Below are positions 35,015 through 44,136 of a stretch of 59,032 nt of DNA, piece after piece (positions within the stretch are counted from its first letter, which is position 1; each line of letters opens with the position of its first letter). Position numbers and translations under genes: made by a program. The notes under the pieces are model-generated. The model did no database searches. It saw only the letters and a list, made by a program, of their open reading frames with translations, and was not told the origin of the DNA. Where the stretch lies: contig DEAU01000042.1 in NCBI GenBank assembly GCA_002348705.1, forward strand, positions 5,141 to 64,172, read 5' to 3'. The DNA is from Candidatus Neomicrothrix sp. UBA2974. GTDB taxonomy: Bacteria; Actinomycetota; Acidimicrobiia; Acidimicrobiales; MedAcidi-G1.

Positions 35015-35797
35015 TCAGGCTAGTGCGAAGTCGGCGATGACCGGAGCGTGGTCGCTGGGCTTCTCACCCTTTCGCTCATTGCGATCCACAAGCACGAAGT
35101 CGACTGCGGCAGCGGCCGGGGCCGATGCGTAGATGAGGTCGATGCGCATCCCCATCCGCTTGTAGAAAGCGCCACCCCGGTAATCCCACCAGGAGTAAAG
35201 CCCGCCGGAATCGAACCGTTCGCGAAATACATCAACAAAACCGAGGGCAACCAGACGGCCGAGGGCTTGGCGCTCCGGCTCAGTCACGTGGGTACTTCCC
35301 TCAAGCTCCTTTGGATCCCATACGTCCCGATCGTCAGGGGCCACGTTGAAGTCGCCGACTACTACGACTGGATCCGAATCTGGTTGGGTGTTCGCGGCCA
35401 AGTCGTCGTGGAGTCGACCCAGCCAGTCCAACTTGTAGCGGTAGTGATCGTGATCGACCTCCCGCCCGTTGGGCACGTAGCAGGAGGCAACTCGTACGCC
35501 ACTGCACGTAGCCCAAAGCACCCGTGCATCCGGATCAGAGTCGTCACGACCGTCGGCGAACCCCGACCGAACCTCGTCGAGACCTACCCTGGAGACGATG
35601 GCCACGCCGTTCCACCTTCCCTCCCCAAAGTGCGCCGCCTCGTAACCCAAAGCTGCAAACCGGTCATGGGGAAAAGCCTCGTCGGTCATCTTGGTCTCTT
35701 GGAGGCAGAGGATGTCCGGCGACGCAGCGCCAATCCACGCCTCGACTCGGTCGATCCGCGCATTCAGCGAGTTGACGTTCCAGGTGACAATCCGCAC
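35015..35797 (-). CDS. xthA: Exodeoxyribonuclease III
   Basis: XthA is a 3'-5' exonuclease and AP endonuclease of base excision repair. The 260-residue protein has the metal/catalytic residues of the family: Asn7 (TWNVNS), Glu34 (LQETK), the GDFNVAPDDRDVWDP segment, and Asp249-His250 near the C-terminus (SDHAPV). It converges with the helicase gene. A TAGTCT box lies eight bases before the GTG. Confidence 0.95.
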   Translation of the reverse strand: MRIVTWNVNSLNARIDRVEAWIGAASPDILCLQETKMTDEAFPHDRFAALGYEAAHFGEGRWNGVAIVSRVGLDEVRSGFADGRDDSDPDARVLWATCSGVRVASCYVPNGREVDHDHYRYKLDWLGRLHDDLAANTQPDSDPVVVVGDFNVAPDDRDVWDPKELEGSTHVTEPERQALGRLVALGFVDVFRERFDSGGLYSWWDYRGGAFYKRMGMRIDLIYASAPAAAAVDFVLVDRNERKGEKPSDHAPVIADFALA

Positions 35798-35816
35798 GGC
35801 AACCGAGACTAGGGCG

Positions 35817-36443
35817 TCAACCCAGTGGAAATCCGAGAACGGCCTCGAGTTCTTCGATAGCGGCGGCCGGGTCCCCCACCTTGATGGTTGTCATACCCAT
35901 AGACCTGGCCGGCTTCAGGTTGATGCCGAGGTCATCGAGGAACACGCAGCGCGAGGGCTCGACGCCGAGCAGAGTGCAGGCCAACTCGTAGAACTCCGGC
36001 TCAGGCTTCCGGCAGCCAACCAGGCTGGATTCGACCACTACGTCAAACAAGGCAACGACAGAGAGCACCTCTGGCCGGGCTGACTCCTGATCGGCTAGGG
36101 GCGTGACGTTGTTGGTCAGTAGCCCGGTCCTAAGTTCATCCGAGCAACGGCGAACAGCATCGACCATGGCCGGTCGTAGCTCGCCATGCAGGCTGGCCAG
36201 GACCCGCTGCGCATCGAGCACCAAACCAAGCTCGGCCGCTTCCGCCTCAAAGAGAAGACAAAATCCCTCCACGTCCACCTCCCGTCGCTCGAAGAGCGCC
36301 CAAGCGTTTGTGTCGGGATTCGTCGCGTTAATCCCCCGGATCGTGTGGGGCGGGAGGCCTGCCTCAACTTCGTAGCGAGCGAAGGCATCGAACGGGCTGG
36401 TAAGGACCACCCCTCCAAAGTCGAACAGCACCGCCTCAATCAT
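35817..36443 (-). CDS. HAD-superfamily hydrolase (HAD-IA type)
   Basis: The 208-residue protein starts with the HAD motif I as LFDFGGVV, with Asp8 as nucleophile and Gly in place of the second Asp, seen in many HAD-IA members related to epoxide hydrolase N-terminal and haloacid dehalogenase domains. GLLTNN is motif II, KPEPEFY motif III and FLDDLGINL motif IV. The substrate is unknown. ATG 36443 is chosen over an upstream frame that overlaps ettA. Confidence 0.88.
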   Translation of the reverse strand: MIEAVLFDFGGVVLTSPFDAFARYEVEAGLPPHTIRGINATNPDTNAWALFERREVDVEGFCLLFEAEAAELGLVLDAQRVLASLHGELRPAMVDAVRRCSDELRTGLLTNNVTPLADQESARPEVLSVVALFDVVVESSLVGCRKPEPEFYELACTLLGVEPSRCVFLDDLGINLKPARSMGMTTIKVGDPAAAIEELEAVLGFPLG

Positions 36444-36549
36444 GGACACCTGGCGAGCGTAGGCATCTAGCTCGCTGATGGGACCCCTGACACTTCGACG
36501 ATGCGATAGCCAGCAAGCCAAGCCCACCCCCCCGGTAGCCTCAGCCGCC

Positions 36550-38247
36550 ATGAGCGCCCAGTTCATCTTCACCATGCACCGAGTCGGCCGCTTTCACCCG
36601 CCGGACCGTGATGTACTGAAGGACATCACCCTGGCCTTCTACCCGGGGGCCAAGATCGGCGTCCTTGGCGCCAACGGTGCAGGCAAATCATCACTGCTAC
36701 GGATCATGGCCGGCATTGACGACGGCTTCACCGGAGAAGCCCGCCTGACCGACGGCTTCACCGTAGGTCTGCTGGAACAGGAACCCTCCTTGGATGACGA
36801 CAAGGACGTTCAGGGCAACGTCATGGTCGGCATTGGGGAAGTTGCCGGGCTCCTAGCCCGCTACGAGGAAGTTCTGGCCGGCTGGAGCGACCCCGACGCT
36901 GACTACGACAAGCTCGGCGCCGATCAGGCCGAGTTAGAGAAGAAGATTGAGGCGGCCGGTGCCTGGGACTTACAGCGCACCATCGAGATCGCCATGGACG
37001 CCCTTCGCCTTCCTCATGGCGAGACGAACGTCTCGACGCTCTCGGGAGGTGAACGGCGCCGAGTGGCCTTGTGCCGACTCCTGCTTTCCCAACCAGACCT
37101 GCTACTCCTCGATGAGCCCACCAACCACCTCGATGCCGAGTCGGTGGCGTGGCTGGAGCGAACCCTGCGCGACTATCACGGGACCGTCGTAGCTATCACT
37201 CACGATCGCTACTTCCTGGACAACGTGGCCGGCTGGATCCTGGAACTGGACCGTGGCCGGGGCATCCCCTACGAGGGCAATTACTCGGGTTGGCTCGAGC
37301 AGAAGCGGAACAGGATAGATGCCGAGGACAAGGCCGATTCGGCTCGCAAACAGACACTTGAACGCGAGTTGGAGTGGGTGCGAATGGCCCCGAAGGCCCG
37401 ACAGGCAAAAGGCAAAGCCCGGCTAGCTGCCTACGACCGGCTAGTAGCCGAAGCCGCTGAAACTGAAAGGCGGGCGAAGGAACTGCAAATCGACATTCCA
37501 GCTAACCATCGGCTGGGTGACCAGGTGATCGAAGTGGTGAGTCTGTCCAAGGGCTTCGACGATCGCCTGCTCATAGACGATCTGTCGTTCTCCCTGCCGC
37601 CAGCGGGGATCGTCGGCGTGATAGGAGGCAATGGTGCTGGTAAGACCACGCTCTTTCGCATGATCTGCGCGGCAGCCGACGGCACCTCTGAGGGGACAAC
37701 CGCCCCTGACTCAGGTGAGATCCGAATTGGCCCGACAGTTCAGGTCGGCTACGTGGATCAGTCTAGAGACAGCCTCGACCCCGAGAGGACGGTTTACCAA
37801 GAGATCACTGACGACCGGGAGTTCATCGAGGTCGGTCGCCGGGAGGTAAACGGCCGTGCCTACGTGGCGTCTTTCAACTTCAAGGGCTCCGACCAACAGA
37901 AAAGGGTCGCTGACCTTTCGGGCGGCGAACGTAACCGGGTCCACCTTGCCAAGGTTTTAAAGAGCGGCGCCAACGTCCTGCTCCTCGACGAGCCAACTAA
38001 CGATCTCGACGTCGACACCCTGAGAGCTTTGGAGTCCGGGCTCGACGCCTACGCTGGCTGTGCGGTGGTCATTAGCCATGATCGCTGGTTTCTGGACCGG
38101 GTGGCCACCCATGTCCTCGCCTTTGAGGGCGACTCACAGGTTCGGTGGTTCGAGGGGAACTTCACCGAATACGACACATACCGACGAAAGGAACTGGGCC
38201 TCGACGACCAGCCCCACCGCATGAAATACAAACCACTGGTCCGATGA
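36550..38247 (+). CDS. ettA: ABC-F translation factor EttA
   Basis: EttA binds the ribosomal E site and gates the first elongation step according to ATP level. The 565-residue protein has two ABC domains: GANGAGKSS, LSGGERRRV, LLLDEPTNHLD, then GGNGAGKTT, LSGGERNRV, LLLDEPTNDLD, with the arm and linker between them and no membrane domain. The FTMHRVGRFHPPDRDVLKDITLAFYPGAKIGV start fits EttA and decides the start at 36550. Confidence 0.95.
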   Translation: MSAQFIFTMHRVGRFHPPDRDVLKDITLAFYPGAKIGVLGANGAGKSSLLRIMAGIDDGFTGEARLTDGFTVGLLEQEPSLDDDKDVQGNVMVGIGEVAGLLARYEEVLAGWSDPDADYDKLGADQAELEKKIEAAGAWDLQRTIEIAMDALRLPHGETNVSTLSGGERRRVALCRLLLSQPDLLLLDEPTNHLDAESVAWLERTLRDYHGTVVAITHDRYFLDNVAGWILELDRGRGIPYEGNYSGWLEQKRNRIDAEDKADSARKQTLERELEWVRMAPKARQAKGKARLAAYDRLVAEAAETERRAKELQIDIPANHRLGDQVIEVVSLSKGFDDRLLIDDLSFSLPPAGIVGVIGGNGAGKTTLFRMICAAADGTSEGTTAPDSGEIRIGPTVQVGYVDQSRDSLDPERTVYQEITDDREFIEVGRREVNGRAYVASFNFKGSDQQKRVADLSGGERNRVHLAKVLKSGANVLLLDEPTNDLDVDTLRALESGLDAYAGCAVVISHDRWFLDRVATHVLAFEGDSQVRWFEGNFTEYDTYRRKELGLDDQPHRMKYKPLVR

Positions 38248-38284
38248 CCCCTGAAACGAAGCACCTAGAAGGCATGGCAGTTTT

Positions 38285-38632
38285 ATGAGCGCCGCGGACG
38301 CCCGAACCCGACTAGTGGCGCCATCCACGGTACGCGGTGCAGCTCTCGTACTGTGCGCCTCAGGTATTGCCGGAATGATCGTCACCTCGATCGCCGAAAG
38401 CATCGACGGGGCCTTGGCCTTCGGCTTCCTCGGAGCCACGGGTGCCCTCACCCTGCTGATTGTCGGGCTCATTGTTCCCGCGGTGGAAGCGGCGGCAACC
38501 GCCGACGAGGAACAGGCCGAATCAGTCGAGGCCGGCATCCAACGCCTAGTGGCAGCCGGCGCCGATGAGGAAGAGGTTCGAATTACCGTCCGAGCCGCAA
38601 TCGAAATGGGCCGTCGCTCCACGGGCGACTGA
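38285..38632 (+). CDS. Small two-helix membrane protein, unknown function
   Basis: The 115-residue protein has two hydrophobic segments (about 17-38 and 43-67) followed by an acidic helical tail (75-110). I recognise no family. The stop is directly followed by the start of cysQ with no gap, so the two are probably coupled in translation. Confidence 0.75.
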   Translation: MSAADARTRLVAPSTVRGAALVLCASGIAGMIVTSIAESIDGALAFGFLGATGALTLLIVGLIVPAVEAAATADEEQAESVEAGIQRLVAAGADEEEVRITVRAAIEMGRRSTGD

Positions 38633-39403
38633 ATGGACGTGGCTGCGACCGACGACCACTACCTAGCTGCGGACCTAGCCAGCCGCGCCGGCACCGTTCT
38701 CTTGGAGATCCGCCAACGTCTGATCGCCGAGGGAGCACCGACATCGCTCATGAGACACGAGGGCGACCGGCGATCACACGAGTTCCTGATGGAAGCCCTC
38801 GCCAGTAACCGGCCCGACGACGCCGTCCTATCTGAAGAAGGCAGTGCCCACGCCTGCCACCCGGAACGCGATACCAGCATTCGGACCTGGATCATCGACC
38901 CAGTGGACGGAACCCGCGAGTACTCGGAACCGCCTCGGACAGACTGGGCGGTCCATGTGGCCCTAGCCGAGCGCGGTCAGCCCACAGTCGGCGCGGTGGC
39001 ACTGCCAGGGCTCGGGATCACGTTGTCCACCCTCAAGCCGCCATCGGTACACGACCTGCCGCCCGTCAGTAGCCAACCACGAATCGTCGTAAGTCGGTCC
39101 CGGCCGCCTGCCGAAGCACTCGCCGTATGTGAGGCACTGAACGGTGAACTCGTCGAGATGGGCTCAGCTGGCGCCAAGGCTATGGCCGTAGTCCGGGGTG
39201 ACGTGGACTGCTACCTGCACTCGGGTGGACAGTACGAATGGGACAGTTGTGCGCCAGTGGCTGTGGCTCTGGCCGCCGGCTTCCACGCTTCGCGCATCGA
39301 CGGCCGTCCGCTGAGCTACGACCAACCAGACCCCTTTCTCCCTGACCTGATCGTGTGTCGGTCAGAACTGGTAGACATCGTTCTGGCCGCAATAACAGCC
39401 TGA
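38633..39403 (+). CDS. cysQ: Inositol-phosphatase-family enzyme, CysQ-like
   Basis: The 256-residue protein has the metal motifs of the family: SEEG (67-70), DPVDGTREY (about 84-92) and the late GGQYEWDSCAPVAVA. The GGQYEWDS form is typical of actinobacterial CysQ, which removes the 3'-phosphate from PAP formed in sulfate assimilation and may also act on inositol or fructose phosphates. It sits directly after the small membrane protein gene and before nucS. Confidence 0.88.
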   Translation: MDVAATDDHYLAADLASRAGTVLLEIRQRLIAEGAPTSLMRHEGDRRSHEFLMEALASNRPDDAVLSEEGSAHACHPERDTSIRTWIIDPVDGTREYSEPPRTDWAVHVALAERGQPTVGAVALPGLGITLSTLKPPSVHDLPPVSSQPRIVVSRSRPPAEALAVCEALNGELVEMGSAGAKAMAVVRGDVDCYLHSGGQYEWDSCAPVAVALAAGFHASRIDGRPLSYDQPDPFLPDLIVCRSELVDIVLAAITA

Positions 39404-39417
39404 AAAAGAGATAGATC

Positions 39418-40152
39418 GTGCGCGTCCTCGTCGCCCGGTGCACCGTCGACTACAACGGCCGACTAACCGCCCACCTACCCGAGGCGGTCCGCCTCATAAT
39501 GGTCAAGGCGGACGGCTGCGTCGCCGTTCATGCAGACGGTGGTGCCTACAAGCCGCTGAACTGGATGAACGCGCCAAACACGCTGGTAGTCGAGGAGAAG
39601 GAAACTGTCGAAGGAAGTGAGATGACCGACGACAGTGACAACCCCGGCCAAAAGGCTCTAGGCGATGTTGAGGCCATCTGGAAGGTGCGAAATCCAAAGG
39701 ATGAGGTTCTGACCATCACCATCCACGAAGTAATAGCCGAACTCAACCAGGAGATGGGCGCCGACCCCGGACTTCAGAAGGACGGGGTAGAGGTCCACCT
39801 CCAGGAACTGTTGGCCACCGAACCCACGTCAATCGCCGCCGGACTCCGACTGGTTCGCCGGGAATACCCGACCGACATCGGCCCGGTCGACCTGCTATGC
39901 CGCAACGCCGACGGACAGGCGGTGGCAGTCGAGGTCAAACGACGCGGTGAGATAGACGGCGTCGAACAGCTCACCCGATACCTGAACTTCTTGAACCGCG
40001 ATCCGATGCTCCGACCGGTTAGGGGGATCCTCGTGGCCCAAGAGATCAAACCCCAAGCCAAGGTGCTTGCCAAGGACCGAGGCATCGACTGCGTCGTTGT
40101 TGACTACGACGAACTCCGGGGCATCGAGTCAGATGAACTCCGGCTCTTCTGA
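39418..40152 (+). CDS. nucS: Mismatch-specific endonuclease NucS
   Basis: NucS is the key enzyme of the non-canonical mismatch repair of actinobacteria and archaea, cutting both strands at G-T, G-G and T-T mismatches. The 244-residue protein has the N-terminal DNA-binding domain with YKPLNWMNAP (44-53) and a RecB-like nuclease domain with Asp158 (GPVDLL), Glu172 and Lys174 (VEVKRR) and the GVEQLTRY helix. The C-terminus DELRLF could serve as a beta-clamp contact, which is known for the family. Its presence suggests MutS/MutL are absent in this organism. Confidence 0.95.
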   Translation: MRVLVARCTVDYNGRLTAHLPEAVRLIMVKADGCVAVHADGGAYKPLNWMNAPNTLVVEEKETVEGSEMTDDSDNPGQKALGDVEAIWKVRNPKDEVLTITIHEVIAELNQEMGADPGLQKDGVEVHLQELLATEPTSIAAGLRLVRREYPTDIGPVDLLCRNADGQAVAVEVKRRGEIDGVEQLTRYLNFLNRDPMLRPVRGILVAQEIKPQAKVLAKDRGIDCVVVDYDELRGIESDELRLF

Positions 40153-41371
40153 CCTAACCACCGTGCTCGCCAACCGGTCGGTCGACCTGCTCGTGGTTGG
40201 AGGTGGACCGGCTGGATCGGCTGCAGCTATCACGGCGGCCCGAGCCGGCAGATCGGTACTGCTAGTTGACAAAGCAAGTTTCCCGCGAGACAAGTGCTGC
40301 GGGGATGGCCTAACAACGCTGGCGCTGAGACTCGGCGAGAGACTCGGCTTAGATCCGAACGCCATCACCACATGGCAGGTTGTAGACGAGGCGACGCTCC
40401 ATTCGCCGTCGGGGCGCACTGTCCACCTCCCCCTCCCGCGAAATGCCGGCCAATACGCGGCAGTAGTCCCCCGACGGCAGTACGACGCTGCTCTGCTTGA
40501 TCTAGCGCGCAGCGCAGGCGCCGAAGTCGCCGAGGGCCATGCCCTCGTCGACCTAACTCTCGACGATGCTGGTGCCACAGCGGAAATCAACGAATTTGGA
40601 CTAGTCCGCGCCACTACCGTCGTGGCGGCCGATGGCATGTGGTCCCATACCCGCCGCCTCCTCGGCCTTTCCGCTAACTGGAACCGCGGCGAGTGGCAGG
40701 CATTCCGCCAGTACGTGGCCGAGGTCGGACCGGATGCCAAAGACCTGCATGTGTGGTTTGAACCCGACCTACTCCCCGGCTACGTCTGGTCTTTCCCCCT
40801 ACCTGAAGGAAGAGCCAACGTGGGATTCGGGATCCTCCGCGGTGGCCCAGTCGCCGTCAGCGAAACGGGCCAAGTCTGGGAGGGTCTGATGGACCGCCCA
40901 GCAATACGCCAGGTGCTTGGCGACAACGCCCGTCCAGAAGGTCGGCGCACCGCCTGGCCCATCCCAGCCAAGATCGACCGGGCGGTTCTCGCCCACGGAC
41001 CAGTTCTGTTTGTCGGCGATGCAGCCGCAGCCAGCGACGCCCTGACGGGCGAGGGCATTGGCCAGGCCCTACTAACCGGGATCCTGGCCGCCGAGACGTC
41101 TATCGCGGGCGGCGGCTCAGTTGCGGTCGGAAACCGCTACGAGCGGTCTGTCCGACGCGAATTGCTCGCCGACCATCGCATGTCACTCGCACTACAGCGC
41201 TTACTGGCCCGACCCATTGGGGCCCGCGTCTCCGTTCGGCTGGCTGGCCTGTCACCCTGGACAAGACGCAATTTCGCCCGCTGGATGTTCGAGGACTACC
41301 CACGTGCACTGGCAGTTACACCTAGACGCTGGCGGCGAGGCGTGCTGTCCGCCCCTGGGTCCCACCACTGA
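40133..41371 (+). CDS. Geranylgeranyl-reductase-family FAD-dependent oxidoreductase
   Basis: The 412-residue protein has the FAD dinucleotide motif VVGGGPAGSAAA (about 20-31), the FPRDKCCGDGL segment of the geranylgeranyl reductase family, and the second FAD motif FVGDAAAASDALTGEGIGQAL (about 299-319). Members saturate isoprenoid chains, for example of menaquinone. The substrate is not clear here. ATG 40133 lies inside the end of nucS (20-base overlap), so translation is probably coupled. Confidence 0.9.
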   Translation: MNSGSSDLTTVLANRSVDLLVVGGGPAGSAAAITAARAGRSVLLVDKASFPRDKCCGDGLTTLALRLGERLGLDPNAITTWQVVDEATLHSPSGRTVHLPLPRNAGQYAAVVPRRQYDAALLDLARSAGAEVAEGHALVDLTLDDAGATAEINEFGLVRATTVVAADGMWSHTRRLLGLSANWNRGEWQAFRQYVAEVGPDAKDLHVWFEPDLLPGYVWSFPLPEGRANVGFGILRGGPVAVSETGQVWEGLMDRPAIRQVLGDNARPEGRRTAWPIPAKIDRAVLAHGPVLFVGDAAAASDALTGEGIGQALLTGILAAETSIAGGGSVAVGNRYERSVRRELLADHRMSLALQRLLARPIGARVSVRLAGLSPWTRRNFARWMFEDYPRALAVTPRRWRRGVLSAPGSHH

Positions 41372-41397
41372 CCGTCGGACCAGTCAGGGGGCCGCCG

Positions 41398-41403
41398 TAG
41401 GCT
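41398..41403 (+). promoter_or_regulatory. -10 box, leaderless-type, for the PAP2 gene
   Basis: TAGGCT ends six bases before GTG 41410 and no ribosome binding site is present. Confidence 0.45.
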
Positions 41404-41409
41404 GGACTC

Positions 41410-42012
41410 GTGGACCTCGCTTACGTCGAGCCCGTCGGCCCCGCCGATGGGTATCCCGACGAAATGAACAACACCGCCGAACGGCACCCGCTGGGCCCTC
41501 TCGGCAGATCGCTCGATAAAGTCGTCGATCGAGCCTGGGAACGTCTGCGTGGCCACCCCACCCTGGATCGCGTGTTCTACACGGCCAGCGAACTCGGCGA
41601 CTTCAGCCTGATCTGGCACCTACTGAGCACGGCGAAGGGGATAACCAGCCGCCGCGGTAACCGGGAGACCGCTCGTCTGGCCTTAGCCCTGGCCGCTGAG
41701 TCTGCTCTGGTAAACGGAGCTGTGAAATCTGCTTTCCGTCGAGAACGACCGGTCACCGAGGACGAACACCCACACGGATTACGCCAACCAATGACGAGTA
41801 GCTTTCCGTCGGGCCACGCTTCAGCTGCCTTCATGGCAGCCACATTGCTCTCGGACCGCTCCCGGATGAAGCCACTGTGGTACGGCTTGGCGTCCATCGT
41901 GGCCGCTTCAAGAATCCACGTCCGTATCCACTATGCGAGTGACGTGGCGGTCGGAGTGGGAGTCGGACTGGCGTTGGGGCGCCTGGTCAGGAAGCTAGCC
42001 CCTATCCGCTAA
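41410..42012 (+). CDS. PAP2-family membrane phosphatase
   Basis: The 200-residue protein has the three PAP2 motifs: KSAFRRERP (about 112-120), PSGH (140-143) and SRIHVRIHYASDV (about 174-186), with hydrophobic helices between. Such enzymes remove phosphate from lipid or polyprenyl phosphates at the membrane. The start is supported by the TAGGCT box. It converges with a small gene. Confidence 0.9.
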   Translation: MDLAYVEPVGPADGYPDEMNNTAERHPLGPLGRSLDKVVDRAWERLRGHPTLDRVFYTASELGDFSLIWHLLSTAKGITSRRGNRETARLALALAAESALVNGAVKSAFRRERPVTEDEHPHGLRQPMTSSFPSGHASAAFMAATLLSDRSRMKPLWYGLASIVAASRIHVRIHYASDVAVGVGVGLALGRLVRKLAPIR

Positions 42013-42023
42013 TCGGAGTTTCG

Positions 42024-42037
42024 GGGCGAGTCCGCCC
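42024..42037. terminator. Weak hairpin between convergent genes
   Basis: GGGCG (42024-42028) pairs with CGCCC (42033-42037) around a four-base loop between two convergent stops. An alternative outer stem TTTCGG/CCGAAA (42019-42024 with 42044-42049) is also possible. No T run. Confidence 0.3.
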
Positions 42038-42060
42038 AGTACACCGAAATCTGCGGGGAG

Positions 42061-42240
42061 TCAGTTAGTCGGGGCCGCCTCGAGCTCAGCGTCAGTCGTG
42101 GCAAGCAGGAGACGGAGATCCAGCAATAGGTCGGTGACCTCCGAGGCGGCAATTAGCTCACGGCTCTGCGTGGTCCCTAGGCCGCGGTCGATGATGGCTC
42201 GAATCTCTTCGATCGTCGTGGCATCGAGCATCTCAGTCAC
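42061..42240 (-). CDS. Small helical protein, unknown function
   Basis: From GTG 42240 the frame encodes 59 residues: an amphipathic, Leu-rich helical protein (TTIEEIRAIIDRGLGTT, then SEVTDLLLDLRLLLATTD). AGAGG lies eight bases upstream, which favours this start over the longer frame to 42327. No family recognised. It is divergent from the Mug-like gene. Confidence 0.55.
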   Translation of the reverse strand: MTEMLDATTIEEIRAIIDRGLGTTQSRELIAASEVTDLLLDLRLLLATTDAELEAAPTN

Positions 42241-42349
42241 GGCCTCATCCTCTCGCTGTTCGTTGATTTTTCCAACCCTAGACGCGCGTCGGAGCCCTTC
42301 CTGCCATGTAATTAGACCGTGCCACAATGGGCCCTTCTAGGACCCTTCA

Positions 42350-42355
42350 TATCCT
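42350..42355 (+). promoter_or_regulatory. -10 box, leaderless-type, for the Mug-like glycosylase
   Basis: TATCCT ends six bases before ATG 42362, with no ribosome binding site. Confidence 0.45.
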
Positions 42356-42361
42356 CAGACC

Positions 42362-43114
42362 ATGACACAAGGCTGCAGCACACCGGTGACCGTCGGCGCA
42401 GATCACTCAACCACTGACCTCCCCATCCTCCTGGCTGAACTTCATCAACACCTGACTAGCGGCGACGTGGTCGATGTGGTCCTGGCACCGGAGCCCGAAG
42501 AGACCTGGACCCCGGTCCGAGCTCTGGACCTTCTGGTTGGGGCCGGCTTCGAACTCCTTGGTTCACCAAGACAAGACAGTCACTGGGTGAAGGTCCGAGC
42601 GAGGAGGATCCGCAGCCTGCCTGACACTGTCGGCCCAGATATGCGGATCCTGATGGTGGGACTCAATCCCAGCCCAGCTTCAGCTGACTCCGGAATCGGT
42701 TATGCCCGACCCGGAAATCGGTTCTGGCCGGCGATTCTCGAAGCGGGACTGGCTTCGGTCGACCGAGACCCACTCCACGCTCTGACCCACCACGGGATAG
42801 GCATGACGGACTTGGTACGAAGAACCACTAGGCGGGCCGACGAAATAGACCGGGACGAATACCGGGCTGGCCGGGAAAGAGTGGAGCGCCTTGTGGACTG
42901 GCTACAACCACGAACTGTGTGTTTCGTGGGTCTCAGCGGATGGCGTATTACCGTCAACAGACAGGCGGTAGCCGGAATCCAACCCGTTGGATTCGGGGGA
43001 CGGCCGGCCTACGTCATGCCCCACACCAGCGGCGTAAACGCCCACAGCAAACTGTCCGACCTTGTCAGCCACTTGCGCTCCGTCAATCAGTTAGCCGAAA
43101 CCTCATCAACCTGA
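42362..43114 (+). CDS. Mug/TDG-type mismatch DNA glycosylase with extra N-terminal domain
   Basis: Residues about 93-240 match the Mug fold: MRILMVGLNPSPASADSGIGYARPGNRFW (catalytic Asn102 in the NPS motif), and PHTSGVNAHSKLSDL near the end, where Mug has its NPSG motif. Mug/TDG enzymes remove uracil or thymine and alkylated bases opposite G. The first about 92 residues are extra: LLAELHQHLTSGDVVDVVL, LLVGAGFELLG and WVKVRARR resemble the tail of a class I SAM methyltransferase without the SAM-binding motif. That likeness is inferred by eye. Confidence 0.85.
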   Translation: MTQGCSTPVTVGADHSTTDLPILLAELHQHLTSGDVVDVVLAPEPEETWTPVRALDLLVGAGFELLGSPRQDSHWVKVRARRIRSLPDTVGPDMRILMVGLNPSPASADSGIGYARPGNRFWPAILEAGLASVDRDPLHALTHHGIGMTDLVRRTTRRADEIDRDEYRAGRERVERLVDWLQPRTVCFVGLSGWRITVNRQAVAGIQPVGFGGRPAYVMPHTSGVNAHSKLSDLVSHLRSVNQLAETSST

Positions 43115-43143
43115 CAGATTGATTCGAGCTCCCGGCGGCACTA

Positions 43144-44136
43144 TCAACTAGCCGTCCAACTGCCTGGCGCCAAATCACGGACAGCGGCATCTGCGTCTAA
43201 CCCAGCTAACGGGACGATGCTAAGGACTGGCGTGGTGATTCCTGCCTCCACATACCGATCGATATGTGCACGGCACTCGTCAGCTGTCCCGTGGACGAGC
43301 AAGTCGTCTACCACGACCTCGGGCATAACCTCGAGTGATCCAGATCGATCCCCAGCGTCCCAACGCTCCCAATGTTCAGCAAAGAGTTCTGTGCGCCCCA
43401 GCCACTCATGGAAGGCCCGGTAGACGGGAACGTTCACGTAGGCGGCCACCAGTCGCTTAGCCTGGGCCACGACAGCCTCCCGGTCCGGGGAGGGACAAAC
43501 GAAGATGCGTGCCACGACTTCAGGCTCAGACCGACCAGCCTCTGCGGCCGCCTCCCGCACGATGGCCGTTACTCGCTCGGCATCGGCAGTCGACAGCCAA
43601 TTAACTACTGCCCCGTCCGATTCCCTACCGGCCAAACGGAGCATCCCGGGACGGAGGGCGGCCACCACTATCGGCGGCGGCTCCTCTGGGACGACGGTCA
43701 GACGGAACCCGCGGACGTCGAATGACTCGAACCGGGAAGTCACCTTCTCGCCGGTGAATGCTTCGCTGAGGAATCGGACTGTGTCCCGCACCCGTCCGTA
43801 AGGGGCCTCGAAGTCGATTCCGTTCCAGTGCTCCACGATCACATTCGAGGAAGTCCCAAGGCCAAGAACGAACCTTTCAGGTGCCGCCGTAGCCATGGCC
43901 GCCGCACTCTGAGCGAGTAGCGCCGGACCCCGGGTGAACGCAGGAAGAATGGCCGTCCCCAAGCGGAGCTCTGGTGCCCAAATCGAGGCCAAGGCTAGTG
44001 GTGTCAAGCCGTCATGGCCATCGGCTTCGGCTGTCCAGACGTCCGTATACCCGAGGTCGACCAACTCGCGAAAGCGATCAGCCTGTGCGAAAAGAGGTCC
44101 TCCAAACGGGACGGTCATGCCGTATCGATTAGTCAT
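43144..44136 (-). CDS. LLM-class (F420-dependent-type) oxidoreductase
   Basis: The 330-residue protein is a luciferase-like TIM barrel: GYTDVWTAEADGHDGLTPLALA, LRLGTAILPAFTRGPALLAQSAAAM and RFVLGLGTSSNVIVEHWNG are typical F420-type LLM segments. It probably oxidises or reduces a small molecule with coenzyme F420; flavin use cannot be excluded. The AGGAGAG site lies before the ATG, and the start overlaps the thioesterase stop by four bases. Confidence 0.88.
   Translation of the reverse strand: MTNRYGMTVPFGGPLFAQADRFRELVDLGYTDVWTAEADGHDGLTPLALASIWAPELRLGTAILPAFTRGPALLAQSAAAMATAAPERFVLGLGTSSNVIVEHWNGIDFEAPYGRVRDTVRFLSEAFTGEKVTSRFESFDVRGFRLTVVPEEPPPIVVAALRPGMLRLAGRESDGAVVNWLSTADAERVTAIVREAAAEAGRSEPEVVARIFVCPSPDREAVVAQAKRLVAAYVNVPVYRAFHEWLGRTELFAEHWERWDAGDRSGSLEVMPEVVVDDLLVHGTADECRAHIDRYVEAGITTPVLSIVPLAGLDADAAVRDLAPGSWTAS

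Noticed and set aside
36444..36575. Longer start for the HAD hydrolase
   Set aside because: The extension overlaps the ettA start on the other strand and precedes the HAD motif I by 44 residues without any family match.
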